From WHTF01 sp964482425 (GTDB taxonomy: Bacteria; Desulfobacterota; Binatia; UBA9968): 34,857 nucleotides of DNA. Made by a program: the position numbers and the translations under genes. The DNA is taken from contig CAYZXN010000333.1 of NCBI GenBank assembly GCA_964482425.1, forward strand, positions 1-34,857, written 5' to 3'. Shown here piece by piece: positions 7,865 to 17,138 of this stretch; position 1 is the first letter of the stretch, and the number at the start of each line of letters is the position of its first letter. The notes beneath the pieces are model-generated. The model worked only from the letters and a program-made list of their open reading frames with translations, was not told where the DNA came from and searched no databases.

Positions 7865-8909
7865 GGGCTGCTAAAGCGGCGGCGGCCTTGCGGGTCATGG
7901 AGGAGACCGGATACCGATTAAGCGCGGCGGGAGCGATCCAGCGCCAGGCGCGGTCAGGCAGTTCGATGCTGTCTTTGACGCCGACTTCGATAAGAAAAAT
8001 CGGCGCGCGAATGCGCCGGTAAGTGATGCTGTGGCGAATCTCGTCCAGCGCACAGGCGGAATGCCGGGACAGGCCCAGCTCTTCGAGGTTGCGCCCGATC
8101 GTTTCGAGCACGGACTCCCGCGCTCGCTGCTCGCCCCCCGGAATCTCCCACAATCCTGCGAGTAAACCGCTGTCGGACCGCCGGCGCAGCAGAATCTTGC
8201 CGTCGCAGCGGACAATCGCCAGCGGCCAGGTCACGTTTTTGAAGTTTAGTTTTCTGCGCGGCGCGGGGTGCCCGGCCATACGATTCTTCTTGTGCGAGTG
8301 ACAGTGGCCAGCCAGCGGGCAGAGCCGGCAGCGCGGCTCTCCTGGAAGACAGATTGTTGCGCCGAGTTCCATGAGTGCCTGGTTGAAGCGGCCTGGTTTG
8401 GATTGCGGCACCAGTTGCCGGGCGCTCTCGCGCAGCGCGTTTGTACCGATCGGGTTAAGTAGCCGGCTTAGCACCCTGCGCACGTTGCCGTCGATTGCGG
8501 CATAACGCTTTTCGAAAGCGATGCTGAGCAAAGCGCCGGCCGTATACTCGCCGATTCCGGCCAGTGCGCGCAATTGACCGTAATCCGCCGGCAGCGCCCC
8601 GCCATGCTGGCGCACGATTTGTCGCGCCGCTTTCTTTAGATTCTCCGCACGCCGGTAGTATCCGAGCCCCGACCACAACTGCAGAACCCGGCGCAGCGGC
8701 GCGCGATCCAGCGCTTCGACCGTCGGCAAATTTTGCAGAAACGAGGCATAATAGGGGAGAACCGTTCTCACCTGGGTCTGCTGCAGCATGGTTTCCGAAA
8801 TCCAGATCGCGTACGGATCCGAGGTCCGCCGCCACGGCAGATCTCTCTTATTTTTTTCGTACCAACCGAGCAGTTTGCGCCGGATCGGCGCAAGATTCGT
8901 TGCGGCCAT
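7845..8909 (-). CDS. mutY: A/G-specific adenine glycosylase MutY
   Basis: A 354-residue base-excision repair enzyme that removes adenine mispaired with 8-oxoguanine. Residues 1-210 form the HhH-GPD domain: SETMLQQTQV with Glu39, the helix-hairpin-helix LAGIGEYTAGA at 115-125, and catalytic Asp140 in AIDGNVRRVLSR. The iron-sulphur loop is intact, with cysteines at 187, 194, 197 and 203 in the C-x6-C-x2-C-x5-C pattern. Residues from about 225 form the NUDIX-like domain that reads 8-oxoguanine (GLWEIPGGE). It is transcribed divergently from the DMT transporter and overlaps mtgA downstream. Confidence 0.96.
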   Translation of the reverse strand: MAATNLAPIRRKLLGWYEKNKRDLPWRRTSDPYAIWISETMLQQTQVRTVLPYYASFLQNLPTVEALDRAPLRRVLQLWSGLGYYRRAENLKKAARQIVRQHGGALPADYGQLRALAGIGEYTAGALLSIAFEKRYAAIDGNVRRVLSRLLNPIGTNALRESARQLVPQSKPGRFNQALMELGATICLPGEPRCRLCPLAGHCHSHKKNRMAGHPAPRRKLNFKNVTWPLAIVRCDGKILLRRRSDSGLLAGLWEIPGGEQRARESVLETIGRNLEELGLSRHSACALDEIRHSITYRRIRAPIFLIEVGVKDSIELPDRAWRWIAPAALNRYPVSSMTRKAAAALAAHEKNFS

Positions 8910-8986
8910 CGAATGCAGTTCAGTGCGGATTGCGATATAAGGGGCACTTTAAACGAAATCGCCGGTGAAGGAAACTTGTAATCGTC

Positions 8987-9856
8987 GTGTTGCCAATCTT
9001 CTTTGGGATTTTGACTTCCGTGTGTTTCGCCGTCGCGAGCCTCTTGGCTCAGCGCGGCTATCATCTGGCTGCCGCGCCGTGGGGCGCATGGATCACGATC
9101 GCCGGGAACTGCGTTTTCCTGTTCGCGGCGCATTTTTTGCTGCACTCGGAAACCCGGATATTCGTCGCCGACAACCTGATCTTCGTCGCAGTCGGTCTTC
9201 TCGTGCCCGGCGTGACACGGGTCTTGAGCTTTCGCGGTATCCGCTCCATGGGCAGCTCGACCACTTCGACGATTATCAATACGACGCCGATGTTTTCGAC
9301 GATGCTGGCGATACTCCTCCTTGGCGAACGCCCCGGGCCTTGGGTGATGGCGGGAATTCTGTTAACGGTTTGCGGGCTGGTGACGGTCTCATGGACGGGC
9401 GCCGCGACAACCTTGTACAGAAAAACCGAGCTGGTCTTTCCGTTTCTGTGTGCGCTTATCTTCGCGATGAAGGATGTGACGGTGCGTTGGGGCCTCGGCG
9501 ACGGCGGCGGCCAGCCGATCTTTGCCGCCGCGATTGCAGCGCTGACTTCGACCGTCGAGATTTTTCTGATTACGCGCTACGTCCAGGGCGAGAAATTTTT
9601 ATTGCCCGCAGCCGGCATTTCGTGGTGGTTTGTCTGGTCCGGAATTTTTACCGGCGGCTCTTTCCTCTTCATGTACATCGCTCTGAGCATGGAGCGGGTG
9701 ACGATAATCGCGCCGCTGATCAATAGCTACGCCATATTTGTTCTGATGCTTACGCCCTTGCTGGCGCGCCATATCGAATTCGTCACCCGGCGAAAAGTCG
9801 CCGGTGCAGTCATGGTAGTCGCGGGAATTTTTATGGTGTCGCTGGGCAAGGATTAG
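8987..9856 (+). CDS. DMT-superfamily (EamA) transporter
   Basis: A 289-residue inner-membrane protein of the drug/metabolite transporter superfamily, with about ten helices in two EamA halves. The first half ends near residue 138, and the second begins at about LVFPFLCALIFAMKDV. The GTG at 8987 is the first in-frame start and a GAAGGAAA tract lies about 15 bases upstream. The frame just before it offers nothing better. The substrate cannot be told from the sequence. It stands alone on this strand, divergent from mutY and ending 19 bases from the converging MFS gene. Confidence 0.85.
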   Translation: MLPIFFGILTSVCFAVASLLAQRGYHLAAAPWGAWITIAGNCVFLFAAHFLLHSETRIFVADNLIFVAVGLLVPGVTRVLSFRGIRSMGSSTTSTIINTTPMFSTMLAILLLGERPGPWVMAGILLTVCGLVTVSWTGAATTLYRKTELVFPFLCALIFAMKDVTVRWGLGDGGGQPIFAAAIAALTSTVEIFLITRYVQGEKFLLPAAGISWWFVWSGIFTGGSFLFMYIALSMERVTIIAPLINSYAIFVLMLTPLLARHIEFVTRRKVAGAVMVVAGIFMVSLGKD

Positions 9857-9875
9857 CTGACTGCACGGACGACAC

Positions 9876-11051
9876 TCACGACGCGGACTCCGGCGCCGTA
9901 GGCAGCCCGGAGAAGTACCAGATCACCAGGAGGGTGACGCCCAGCAGCTCCGGTAGCGACGGAGATACCTGGATCAGCGCGCCGCCGAGAATGCCGCCCA
10001 GCGAGGAGCCGATAAAACCAAAAAAGCTGTAAACGCCTGTCGCCGTGCCGCGGCCGCCGGGAGGAATCCGCCTGGTGAGAAACGTCGGCAACAGCGGTTG
10101 AAACAGGCTATAGCCGAAAAAAAAAGCGGCTCCACTGGCGTAGAGCAGCAGATCGGACTGGGCGCCGATCAGGTACATCGCATAGCCGGCCGCGGCGGTT
10201 AGCCATCCGATCTGTATGGGCATGCGAAAACGACCGGTTCTTTCGGCCCGGCGCATATAGGGAAATACCAGGACAACGCTGGGCAGGAAAATAATTAGAT
10301 AGACCTTCCAAAGCTCTGATCGATCGAGCCCCACCTCCGACCAGCTCAATGGATAAGTGAAGAAGAATAAATTGAGAGTAAAAGAAAGAACGAAGGCGGC
10401 GACAAAAATCGGCCGTAACTCGCCGTGCAAGAGAATCGGCTTGAAGGCCATGGCAGGTTCTTTCATGCCCAGAGGCCGGCCTCTGGGAAATGACGTGGCG
10501 GCGAGAGTCATGGCCACGAAAGCCAAGCCGGCCAGAACATAAAAGAGGCCGCTCAAGCCGATGCCGGTCGCCAGCAGGGGACCGCCCAGAATGCCGATGA
10601 TGAATGCGGAGCCAATGGCAATCCCAGTGACGGTAAACGCCTGGGCACGCACCGCCGGTCGGGTGAGATCGGCCAGGGCCGCCAGCGCGACCGAGCCCAC
10701 CGCGCCCGTGCCCTGAATCATACGCGCTAAAATAAGTTGGGAAATGTTCTGCGCCAGCGCACAGCCGATGCTGCCCAGTCCGAACAGCGCCAGACCGATG
10801 AGTAAAACGCGCCGTCGTCCCCAACGGTCGCTGGCCCATCCAACGGGAATCTGCAGCACGCTTTGCACGAGGGCATAGACGCCGAAGGCGATGCCCGCCA
10901 AGGCAGCACTCGCGCCGGGATACCGGACTGCGTAGACGCTGAAGACCGGGAGAATAAGAAAGATGCCGAGCAGACGCAGCGCGGAAATCAGACTGACGAC
11001 AATCACAGGCACGATTTCAGCCCGGGTAAAAGAGTGAGGATTGTCAGACAA
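9876..11051 (-). CDS. MFS transporter, YajR-like without the cytoplasmic YAM domain
   Basis: A 391-residue major facilitator with twelve helices. The N-terminal half resembles E. coli YajR: SALRLLGIFLILPV, then PGASAALAGIAFGVYALVQ and QIPVGWASDRWGRR (the conserved MFS loop 2-3 motif). The RMIQGTGAVG, DLTRP and GRGTATGVYSFFGFIG blocks also fit. Unlike YajR it stops at the end of helix 12 and lacks the C-terminal YAM domain. The start codon is TTG with a weak ribosome site, and no better start lies nearby. It is downstream of the mscS-like gene, with a likely terminator between them. Export of an unknown compound is probable. Confidence 0.88.
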   Translation of the reverse strand: MSDNPHSFTRAEIVPVIVVSLISALRLLGIFLILPVFSVYAVRYPGASAALAGIAFGVYALVQSVLQIPVGWASDRWGRRRVLLIGLALFGLGSIGCALAQNISQLILARMIQGTGAVGSVALAALADLTRPAVRAQAFTVTGIAIGSAFIIGILGGPLLATGIGLSGLFYVLAGLAFVAMTLAATSFPRGRPLGMKEPAMAFKPILLHGELRPIFVAAFVLSFTLNLFFFTYPLSWSEVGLDRSELWKVYLIIFLPSVVLVFPYMRRAERTGRFRMPIQIGWLTAAAGYAMYLIGAQSDLLLYASGAAFFFGYSLFQPLLPTFLTRRIPPGGRGTATGVYSFFGFIGSSLGGILGGALIQVSPSLPELLGVTLLVIWYFSGLPTAPESAS

Positions 11052-11131
11052 TTTGGTGAGAGATCTCCGCGATCTGTGGTTAGTCAGAAAGAAAATCAGC
11101 TCAATTTACATGCTTTGGTAAAAATGGGAAG

Positions 11132-11146
11132 GGGCGTCAAACGCCC
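11132..11146 (-). terminator. Likely intrinsic terminator after the mscS-like gene
   Basis: GGGCGT/ACGCCC forms a 6-bp stem with a 3-base loop, starting only 7 bases beyond the mscS-like stop. On the minus strand it is followed by CCTTCCCATTTTTACC, with a run of five U residues. Position and strand fit termination of that gene. Confidence 0.5.
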
Positions 11147-11152
11147 TCTCGC

Positions 11153-12097
11153 TTAAACAGGTTCTTCAGTCCCGCTTTCCGGCTTTGTGTCGATTTGCTT
11201 GGCTACCACGTGGAACGGCGGGCTGGCCTCTCCCATATAAAGCGTTCGATGCGGAAACGGAATTTCAATTCGTTCGGCATCGAAGGCTTTTTTCAGCCGG
11301 CGACGATACTCCCGCCCGACCATCCATTGTTTGATAGGCAACGTTTTGAGGCGCGCTTTAATGACTACCGCCGAGTCGGCGAACGAATCGACCCCGATGA
11401 TCTCGAGCGGCTCGAGCATCACCGAACCGTACTCGGGTTCGGTCTGCAACTCGGCGGCGACCCGGCGCATCACATCCACGACGCGGTCGGTATCTTCCTT
11501 GTAGGCGACCCCGATGTCCATCAGATAGGCAGACCAGTCCTTGGTCATATTAGACAACGTGTTGATCGAACCGTTCGGAAAGACGTGGACAGTGGCGGAT
11601 TGATCGCGCAGAATAATGGTCCGGAACGTGATCGCTTCGACCAGCCCGCCGGTACCGTTGATAATAGCGACGTCGCCGACCCGAACTTGATTCTCGAGAA
11701 TCAGAAAGAAGCCGCTGACAAAATCTTTCACGAGGTTTTGCGCCCCGAATCCGACGGCCAGCCCGACCACGCCGGCACTAGCCAAGATCGGCGCCACGTT
11801 GACGCCCACTTGTCCGAGGATAGTTAAAATTGCGGTGAACCACACCAATCCGACCACGATCGTCCAGAGCACACTCATGAGCGTACGCACCCTCATCATG
11901 GCGGCGCCGGGCACCGTTTCCGAAGATTCGCCGGCGCGCACCAGCAGTACTTCGAGCCGGTTGATCGCCAGACGCAAAAATTTCATGCCGAGCAGCGCCG
12001 CTAAAAGAATCAAAAGAACCCGAAGCGTTGCCTGCGCGAAATTAAATCCCAGATCTATAAACTGCGGCAGGTATGTTTCAATTGAGCTTGCGAACAT
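11153..12097 (-). CDS. Small-conductance mechanosensitive channel (MscS family)
   Basis: A 314-residue channel that should open under membrane tension to release solutes during osmotic downshock. Three N-terminal helices are visible. The pore helix TM3 is Gly/Ala-rich (ASAGVVGLAVGFGAQNLVKD), and the cytoplasmic beta domain follows (VRVGDVAIING, VHVFPNGSI). The C-terminal alpha/beta part ends in a short charged tail. The length is close to E. coli MscS. The ATG is preceded by GAGGAGG at 7 bases. It appears monocistronic because a terminator-like hairpin follows it. Confidence 0.93.
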   Translation of the reverse strand: MFASSIETYLPQFIDLGFNFAQATLRVLLILLAALLGMKFLRLAINRLEVLLVRAGESSETVPGAAMMRVRTLMSVLWTIVVGLVWFTAILTILGQVGVNVAPILASAGVVGLAVGFGAQNLVKDFVSGFFLILENQVRVGDVAIINGTGGLVEAITFRTIILRDQSATVHVFPNGSINTLSNMTKDWSAYLMDIGVAYKEDTDRVVDVMRRVAAELQTEPEYGSVMLEPLEIIGVDSFADSAVVIKARLKTLPIKQWMVGREYRRRLKKAFDAERIEIPFPHRTLYMGEASPPFHVVAKQIDTKPESGTEEPV

Positions 12098-12354
12098 TCC
12101 AAATCCTCCTCGACCGGTTCGGCGCTTTTGCCGCGCCTCTATTGCGCGCCAGTCAGAATATTACCGTCTGGGCACCGGTCCTTAATAAAACGTCTACAGC
12201 TTCGAAGCAATTCAAATTGACAATTGACGCATAAACGGCCCGCTGACCGCCCCGGTCACAGGGATGACAATCACTTGGAGAAGGAAGGCCTTTTCACAGG
12301 CTCCGGCAAGGTCCGCTGTTGGGAAATCGACAAATCTTTGCAGGATCCGGCGAT

Positions 12355-13143
12355 TTACTCCGATCGTGAGGCCGTTAGCAGCGCATGCGTGTCGCGCAGC
12401 CACGGATCGTTCTCAATGAGACGCGAGAAGTTTGTATAAACTATTTGCGAAATCACTGCTGAAGAATTTTTTCTAAGTTCGGCAAGCCGGTCGACTACTT
12501 TCTCAATGTCTCCAGGCATGCCGATCACGCCTTTTAACCACTTTAGTCCACCCGGGTTATCGGTCTCGGTTAGCAACAGGCGGTCTGGTATCTCTCGCGC
12601 GATAGCCTGGATCGCTTCCGAGTAGAGAACTTCGACGCCGACGGTGAAGCATGCGCCGAACTCGACCAGGGCGCGCATGATATCGCGCGGGCCAGAATAC
12701 CAGTGAATTATGGCGCGATTGATGTCGTATCGTTCAAGCAGATCGAGGATTTGCTTTTCACCGCCTTTGGTGTGCAGGTTGACAAGTTTTTTTTGCTCCC
12801 GCGCCGCCGCCAGAAAGTATTCCAGCACTTTCATTTGAGCCGGATACTCGGAGCTTTCCTTGACCCAATGAAAATCGAGCCCGATCTCGCCCAGTGCGCC
12901 GCTCTCTTCGATGTAACGGCCGAGCTCGGACAGACGTCCGGCATAGTGTGGCGCTCTTCTCGGATGGATTCCGAAGGTCGGCAGTACGAGATCGGAGCGG
13001 CTCGCTATCTGCTGCAGTTCGAGATACGACGGCACATCCATGGCCGTGGCGAACGTGAAGATTCTTTGCTGCTCGATCTCCTCGAGGGCCTGGTCGAGCA
13101 GGTCGCCGTATTTATCCAGGTGCACATGGGCGTCAATGAACAT
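12355..13143 (-). CDS. TatD-family metal-dependent hydrolase
   Basis: A 262-residue TIM-barrel hydrolase of the TatD/amidohydrolase group, whose characterised members are metal-dependent DNases. The metal ligands can be picked out: H6 and H8 in DAHVHLD, E86 in GEIGLD, H124 in LHTKGG, H147 in IIHWYSG, and D195 in TETDNP. Compared with housekeeping TatD it is similar in length but divergent, so the substrate need not be DNA. A GGAG lies 7 bases before the ATG. The start is 3 bases after the stop of the MFS gene, so the two are almost certainly one transcript. Confidence 0.85.
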   Translation of the reverse strand: MFIDAHVHLDKYGDLLDQALEEIEQQRIFTFATAMDVPSYLELQQIASRSDLVLPTFGIHPRRAPHYAGRLSELGRYIEESGALGEIGLDFHWVKESSEYPAQMKVLEYFLAAAREQKKLVNLHTKGGEKQILDLLERYDINRAIIHWYSGPRDIMRALVEFGACFTVGVEVLYSEAIQAIAREIPDRLLLTETDNPGGLKWLKGVIGMPGDIEKVVDRLAELRKNSSAVISQIVYTNFSRLIENDPWLRDTHALLTASRSE

Positions 13144-13146
13144 AAG

Positions 13147-14367
13147 CTAACTCCGCCTCCAGTAGATCCACAGGCCGATGACGGCTACCACTGCGGTTAT
13201 CGAATACATCAGAGAAAAATTCTGATCGACTAAATCGAGAAACGCTCCCAGTGTCAACGATCCCAGACCGATGCCAAGATCATAGAAGCATTGGTACTGT
13301 GCCATGGACTGGCCGCGGCGCTGCGGCGAGGTCTGGTCGACGGCGACCGTCATGAGCGCCGGCTGTGCCGCGCCTGTGCCAAAGCCGGCGACAATTGCGG
13401 CGGCCATGAGGCATGCGGGGGAAGAGGCAAGCGCCAGTATGCCGATTCCCATGACATTTAGAATCAATCCGGGCACGATCACGGCGCGCCGGCTGATACG
13501 ATCAGAAAGCGGTCCGGCAACCGGCCGGCTCAGCAACAGGCATAAAGCGTAAAGGCCGAACCATAAACCGGGATTTTCCAGGCCGAGCTCCAAAGCGTGA
13601 ATCGGCAGGAAAGTGAGAATGCCGCCATGGCCGAACGACAAAAAGGCTACCGCGATGGCAGGGAGCATGGTCTCGGGAATTACCAGCACTTCGGTCCATT
13701 TCAAACCCCGGGAGCTTTCTCTAGGGCCGTGCTTGGGCTCTCGAAGGAAAAAGGCCAGGAGCAGGCTTAAAGCGAGGAGCGCCGCTGCGCCGAGGAAAAC
13801 GCCGGCATACTCGAAACGCTGCAGTAGCGCGAAGCCGGCCACAGGGCCGATCGCTCCTCCCAGGCTGCTCGCCATGGCGGCATAGCCGATCAGCTCGCCG
13901 CGCCGTTTCTGCGGCGCGATATCGGCCGCCAGGGTGGCAATCGCGGTGGTACAGCCGGACCAGCCGATGCCGTGAAGCATGCGAAAAGGAATCATTAAAA
14001 GAACGGTCGGCGCCCACATGTAGCCGAAGTTGCCGATGGCGAAAAGCGCCACTCCGGCGATGAGAAAAGGCTTTCTGCCGATGCGATCGATGAGCAATCC
14101 GATGGGAATTCGCATCACTGTCGCTGTGATGGTAAAAACCGCCATGACCGCGCCGATAACCGTGGAAGAGGCGCCAAAGCCGACGAGATAGAGCGGCAGG
14201 ATGGGCCGGGTGAGATGGTGCGCCAGGAAAAAGCTAAATCGATCGATCCACGTGAGGAGAAAGTCTTTGACCCAGTTTTCGGATTGTAATTGGTCCCGCT
14301 GTGGCACAGTTGCCGCCGTTGAAGCCGTTCGGGCTTCAACATTGCGGCAGGGGCAAATTAAAGTCAA
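13147..14367 (-). CDS. MFS transporter co-transcribed with the TatD-like gene
   Basis: A major facilitator with twelve helices of up to 406 residues. Conserved features are GLLIDRIGRKPFL after helix 2, the RMLHGIGWSG helix-4 segment, and GPLSDRISRRAVI at the second-half equivalent. The longest frame begins at TTG 14367, but its first 30 or so residues are polar and unlike an MFS N-terminus. A GTG at 14307 would start the protein at residue 21, closer to helix 1 (FLLTWIDRFSFFLAHHL). Neither start has a strong ribosome site. It heads a two-gene unit with the TatD-like hydrolase and is divergent from the ABC importer operon. Substrate unknown. Confidence 0.87.
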   Translation of the reverse strand: MTLICPCRNVEARTASTAATVPQRDQLQSENWVKDFLLTWIDRFSFFLAHHLTRPILPLYLVGFGASSTVIGAVMAVFTITATVMRIPIGLLIDRIGRKPFLIAGVALFAIGNFGYMWAPTVLLMIPFRMLHGIGWSGCTTAIATLAADIAPQKRRGELIGYAAMASSLGGAIGPVAGFALLQRFEYAGVFLGAAALLALSLLLAFFLREPKHGPRESSRGLKWTEVLVIPETMLPAIAVAFLSFGHGGILTFLPIHALELGLENPGLWFGLYALCLLLSRPVAGPLSDRISRRAVIVPGLILNVMGIGILALASSPACLMAAAIVAGFGTGAAQPALMTVAVDQTSPQRRGQSMAQYQCFYDLGIGLGSLTLGAFLDLVDQNFSLMYSITAVVAVIGLWIYWRRS

Positions 14368-14463
14368 TCCGCTGTTGCGGCAGGAGACGATTTCGGAGTA
14401 TGTAGTTGCCGTGATTTAATTTGGACACCATGAGTATAACCCATTTTCTAAGGGAGGAGTGCA

Positions 14464-15426
14464 ATGATCATCAGTCGCCGTCATTTTCTTACCAGAGTCG
14501 CCGTGGGATTGGCGGCCGCGCCATGGATTGCCGATCCAAGCTGGGCGCAGCTTAAAGGCAAGCTCGGCTACATGAAGATCGTCGATGTTGCGGCGATGTT
14601 CATGGCGGTGGAGAAAGGGTTTTTCAAGTCGGAGGGTCTGGAGCTGGAGACCGTACCCATGGCTGGCGGTGCAGTGATCGTGCAAGGCGTGACGTCCGGC
14701 GATCTGCAGATCGGCTGGACCAACGTGATCTCGCTTTATCAGGCGCACGTCGAAGGCTTCGATTTCAAACTCATCTCGGCCGGCGCCAGTAACGTCAAAG
14801 CAAAACGCGAGAGCCACGCCATGATGGTGCCCAAGGCATCGCCGATCAAAAGCGCCAAAGGTCTCGAAGGAAAGACCGTGGCTGTCAATACGCTGAACAA
14901 CATCGTTCACTTGATGGCGCGAGCGTGGATAGACAAAAACGGCGCCGACTCGAACAAAGTCAGGTTCGTCGAGTTGCCCTTTCCGCAAATGGAAGCGGCT
15001 CTGGTGGGCAGTCGGGTCGATGCGGCCAGTATTCACGAGCCGTTTGCCACTGCAGCCGTGGAGAAGGGGGCGAGCCGGGTTCTTTCGCAACCTTGGGGCG
15101 AGGTGCTGCCGAAGTTTCTCATCGCCGGTTGGTTCGCGTCGGACAAGTGGATACAGAAGAACAAGGACATGACCCAGGCGTTCATTCGGGCCGTGGGCCG
15201 CGGTGTCGACGCGGTCCATGCGGATCCGGAAGCGAGTCGTGCCGCGATGGTGAAGTGGGCGGGGTTGAATCCCGGACTGGCTGGGAAGATCGGCCTGCCG
15301 CTTTTTGAAAAGAACCTGTCGGAGAAAGATCTGCAGGCGACCATAGATCTGACGCAGAAATACAAAATGATTGCCCGGGCGTTCAAAGCACGGGAGGTGA
15401 TCAGCGACCTGGCACCGAAAGCGTAG
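14464..15426 (+). CDS. ABC importer substrate-binding protein (NMT1/SsuA-like), Tat-exported
   Basis: A 320-residue periplasmic binding protein. The N-terminus has a twin-arginine signal, ISRRHFLTRVAVGLAAAPW, with cleavage probably near the WAQ at 27-29. The mature part follows the NMT1/SsuA/ThiY fold: KLGYMKIVDVAAMFMAVEKGFF, then GAVIVQGVTSGDLQIGWTN, and VAVNTLNNIVHLMARAW. Family members bind alkanesulfonates, taurine, pyrimidine precursors, nitrate or aromatic acids, and I cannot choose among them. The ATG is preceded by GGGAGGAG. It is the first gene of a four-gene importer operon. Tat export suggests that folding occurs before translocation. Confidence 0.9.
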   Translation: MIISRRHFLTRVAVGLAAAPWIADPSWAQLKGKLGYMKIVDVAAMFMAVEKGFFKSEGLELETVPMAGGAVIVQGVTSGDLQIGWTNVISLYQAHVEGFDFKLISAGASNVKAKRESHAMMVPKASPIKSAKGLEGKTVAVNTLNNIVHLMARAWIDKNGADSNKVRFVELPFPQMEAALVGSRVDAASIHEPFATAAVEKGASRVLSQPWGEVLPKFLIAGWFASDKWIQKNKDMTQAFIRAVGRGVDAVHADPEASRAAMVKWAGLNPGLAGKIGLPLFEKNLSEKDLQATIDLTQKYKMIARAFKAREVISDLAPKA

Positions 15427-15584
15427 CGGTCGGGCTGCTTTGAGCGGATGGAGAGAAGGGGCCTTAGAAGTTAGAGCCTGGATTGTCGAGTTTCGCTTCG
15501 CAACGAGGTCCGTTATTCCATCACTTGGTATCCCGTTTGTGAATGGCGGCGGTATTTTCTCAGCTGCCTGCGGTTAGCCGTTTC

Positions 15585-16361
15585 ATGCCGATCTTGGAAG
15601 TTCAGAACCTCTCGAAAGCCTATCGGCAGTTGGGCGGCGATACCACCCTGGCGATCGACGATATCTCCTGCAAAGTCGAGCCGGGAGAGTTCGTCAGCTT
15701 CGTCGGTCCGTCGGGATGTGGCAAGACCACACTGCTGATGTCGATCGCCGGACTGATCGCTCCAAGCGGGGGCAAGATTATCGTCCATGGCAAAGAAGTC
15801 AGCGGGCCGCCTCGCAACCTGGTTCTGGTGTTCCAGGAGTTCAACAAGTCTCTGTTCGCCTGGCGCTCGGTGCTGGGTAACGTCCGTTTCGGCCTGGAGG
15901 CGCGGGGGAACCACTCGCGCCAAGCGGCGAGCAAGGCGCGCTCACTCATCGATCTGGTCGGTTTGAAGGGTTTTGAAAGTCACTATCCGTGGGAGCTCTC
16001 GGGCGGCATGCAGCAGCGTGTCGCCATCGCTCGGGCGCTTGCCTATGAGCCGGAAGTTTTACTTATGGACGAGCCGTTTGGCTCCCTCGATGCGCTCACC
16101 CGTCTGGAGCTGGAGGACACGCTGCTCAGATTATGGGACGAGTTGGGCACAACCATTCTTTTCATCACTCACGACATCGAAGAAGCGATCTACTTATCCG
16201 ATCGCGTCTGGCTGCTGAGCCGGCGTCCATCGCGCATCGTCGAAGAATTGGCCATCGATTTCCCCCGCCCCCGCAATCAACTGACAACCCGCGCCGAGGG
16301 GCGATTCATGGAGATTAGGAATCGCATCTATCAGAGGATCAGCAACGAGAGTTCTACATGA
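15585..16361 (+). CDS. ABC importer ATPase (SsuB/TauB-like)
   Basis: The nucleotide-binding subunit of the importer, 258 residues from this ATG. Motifs: Walker A GPSGCGKTT at 41-49, Q-loop VFQEFNKSLFAW, signature LSGGMQQR, Walker B VLLMDEPFGSLD, and H-loop FITHDIEEA. The C-terminus is typical of SsuB/TauB, with SDRVWLLSRRPSRIV. An ATG at 15543 would add 14 residues that have no family counterpart, and neither start has a clear ribosome site. It overlaps the first permease gene by 4 bases (ATGA), so translation is coupled. Confidence 0.94.
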   Translation: MPILEVQNLSKAYRQLGGDTTLAIDDISCKVEPGEFVSFVGPSGCGKTTLLMSIAGLIAPSGGKIIVHGKEVSGPPRNLVLVFQEFNKSLFAWRSVLGNVRFGLEARGNHSRQAASKARSLIDLVGLKGFESHYPWELSGGMQQRVAIARALAYEPEVLLMDEPFGSLDALTRLELEDTLLRLWDELGTTILFITHDIEEAIYLSDRVWLLSRRPSRIVEELAIDFPRPRNQLTTRAEGRFMEIRNRIYQRISNESST

Positions 16362-17137
16362 ACGAGTTCAAAACGTTCAACTGGCCGGGATGGATGATTT
16401 TCGGCTTACTCTTGCTCGTCTGGGAGCTCGGCTCGCGTTTGAATCCCGATCTGCAGCCTTATCTGCCGCCGGTAAGTGGAATCCTGGAGGCACTTTGGCG
16501 CTTGATTGTCTCCGCGCAAATCGCTGGGCATCTAATGATTACCGTCAGCCGTTTTCTCCAGGCCTACTTGCTGGCCGCGACCATCGCGATCATTCTTGGC
16601 ATCGTCCTGGGCTATTTTCGATTCGCCCATAGCCTGCTCGAGACGGTCATCGAATTTTTGCGTCCGATGCCGTCCGTAGCGATCATACCGGTGGCGGTTC
16701 TGTTGCTCGGCATCGGCGATTCGATGATTGTCGGGGTTACCGTGTATGCCAGCCTCTGGCCGATTCTTATCAACACCATCGATGGCGTCAGGCACATCGA
16801 GCGGACTTTGATCGATACCGGCAGAACTTTCGGTCTGAGCGGCCGGCAGATACTCCGGCAGGTGATTCTGCCGGCTGCGGCCCCATACATTGTCACCGGC
16901 ATGCGCATCAGCTTGTCGATTGCGCTTATTCTCGTTACCACCGCCGAGATGGTGGCCGGCAGCCAGGGGCTGGGATTTTTTATTCTCGACCAAGAGCGTT
17001 CTATCAACGCCGCCAACATGTATGCCGGCATTATTGTGGTCGCGCTGCTGGGTTATCTGCTCAACCGCTTGTTTCTGCTGTGTGAAGGCAGAATTCTGAG
17101 GTGGCGCGGCGGCATGCTCGCGCGCGAGGCGGTTTGA
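16358..17137 (+). CDS. ABC importer permease 1 (SsuC/TauC-like)
   Basis: A 259-residue permease with about six helices of the BPD_transp_1 type. The coupling (EAA) loop is clear: DTGRTFGLSGRQILRQVILP followed by AAAPYIVTG. A RPMPSVAIIPVAVLLLGIG segment precedes it. The start overlaps the ATPase stop by 4 bases. It ends one base before the ATG of a second permease that is related but distinct. The pair should form a heterodimeric channel, whereas SsuC/TauC systems usually encode one permease that acts as a homodimer. Confidence 0.93.
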   Translation: MNEFKTFNWPGWMIFGLLLLVWELGSRLNPDLQPYLPPVSGILEALWRLIVSAQIAGHLMITVSRFLQAYLLAATIAIILGIVLGYFRFAHSLLETVIEFLRPMPSVAIIPVAVLLLGIGDSMIVGVTVYASLWPILINTIDGVRHIERTLIDTGRTFGLSGRQILRQVILPAAAPYIVTGMRISLSIALILVTTAEMVAGSQGLGFFILDQERSINAANMYAGIIVVALLGYLLNRLFLLCEGRILRWRGGMLAREAV

Positions 17138-17138
17138 T

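Noticed and set aside
12212..12403. Small minus-strand frame between the TatD-like and mscS-like genes
   Set aside because: It overlaps the TatD-like gene end, has no ribosome site or motif, and its neighbours explain the region.
14416..15219. 267-codon minus-strand frame opposite the ABC binding-protein gene
   Set aside because: The plus strand encodes a Tat signal and a recognisable binding protein with a strong ribosome site; the opposite frame is His/Arg-rich without motifs.
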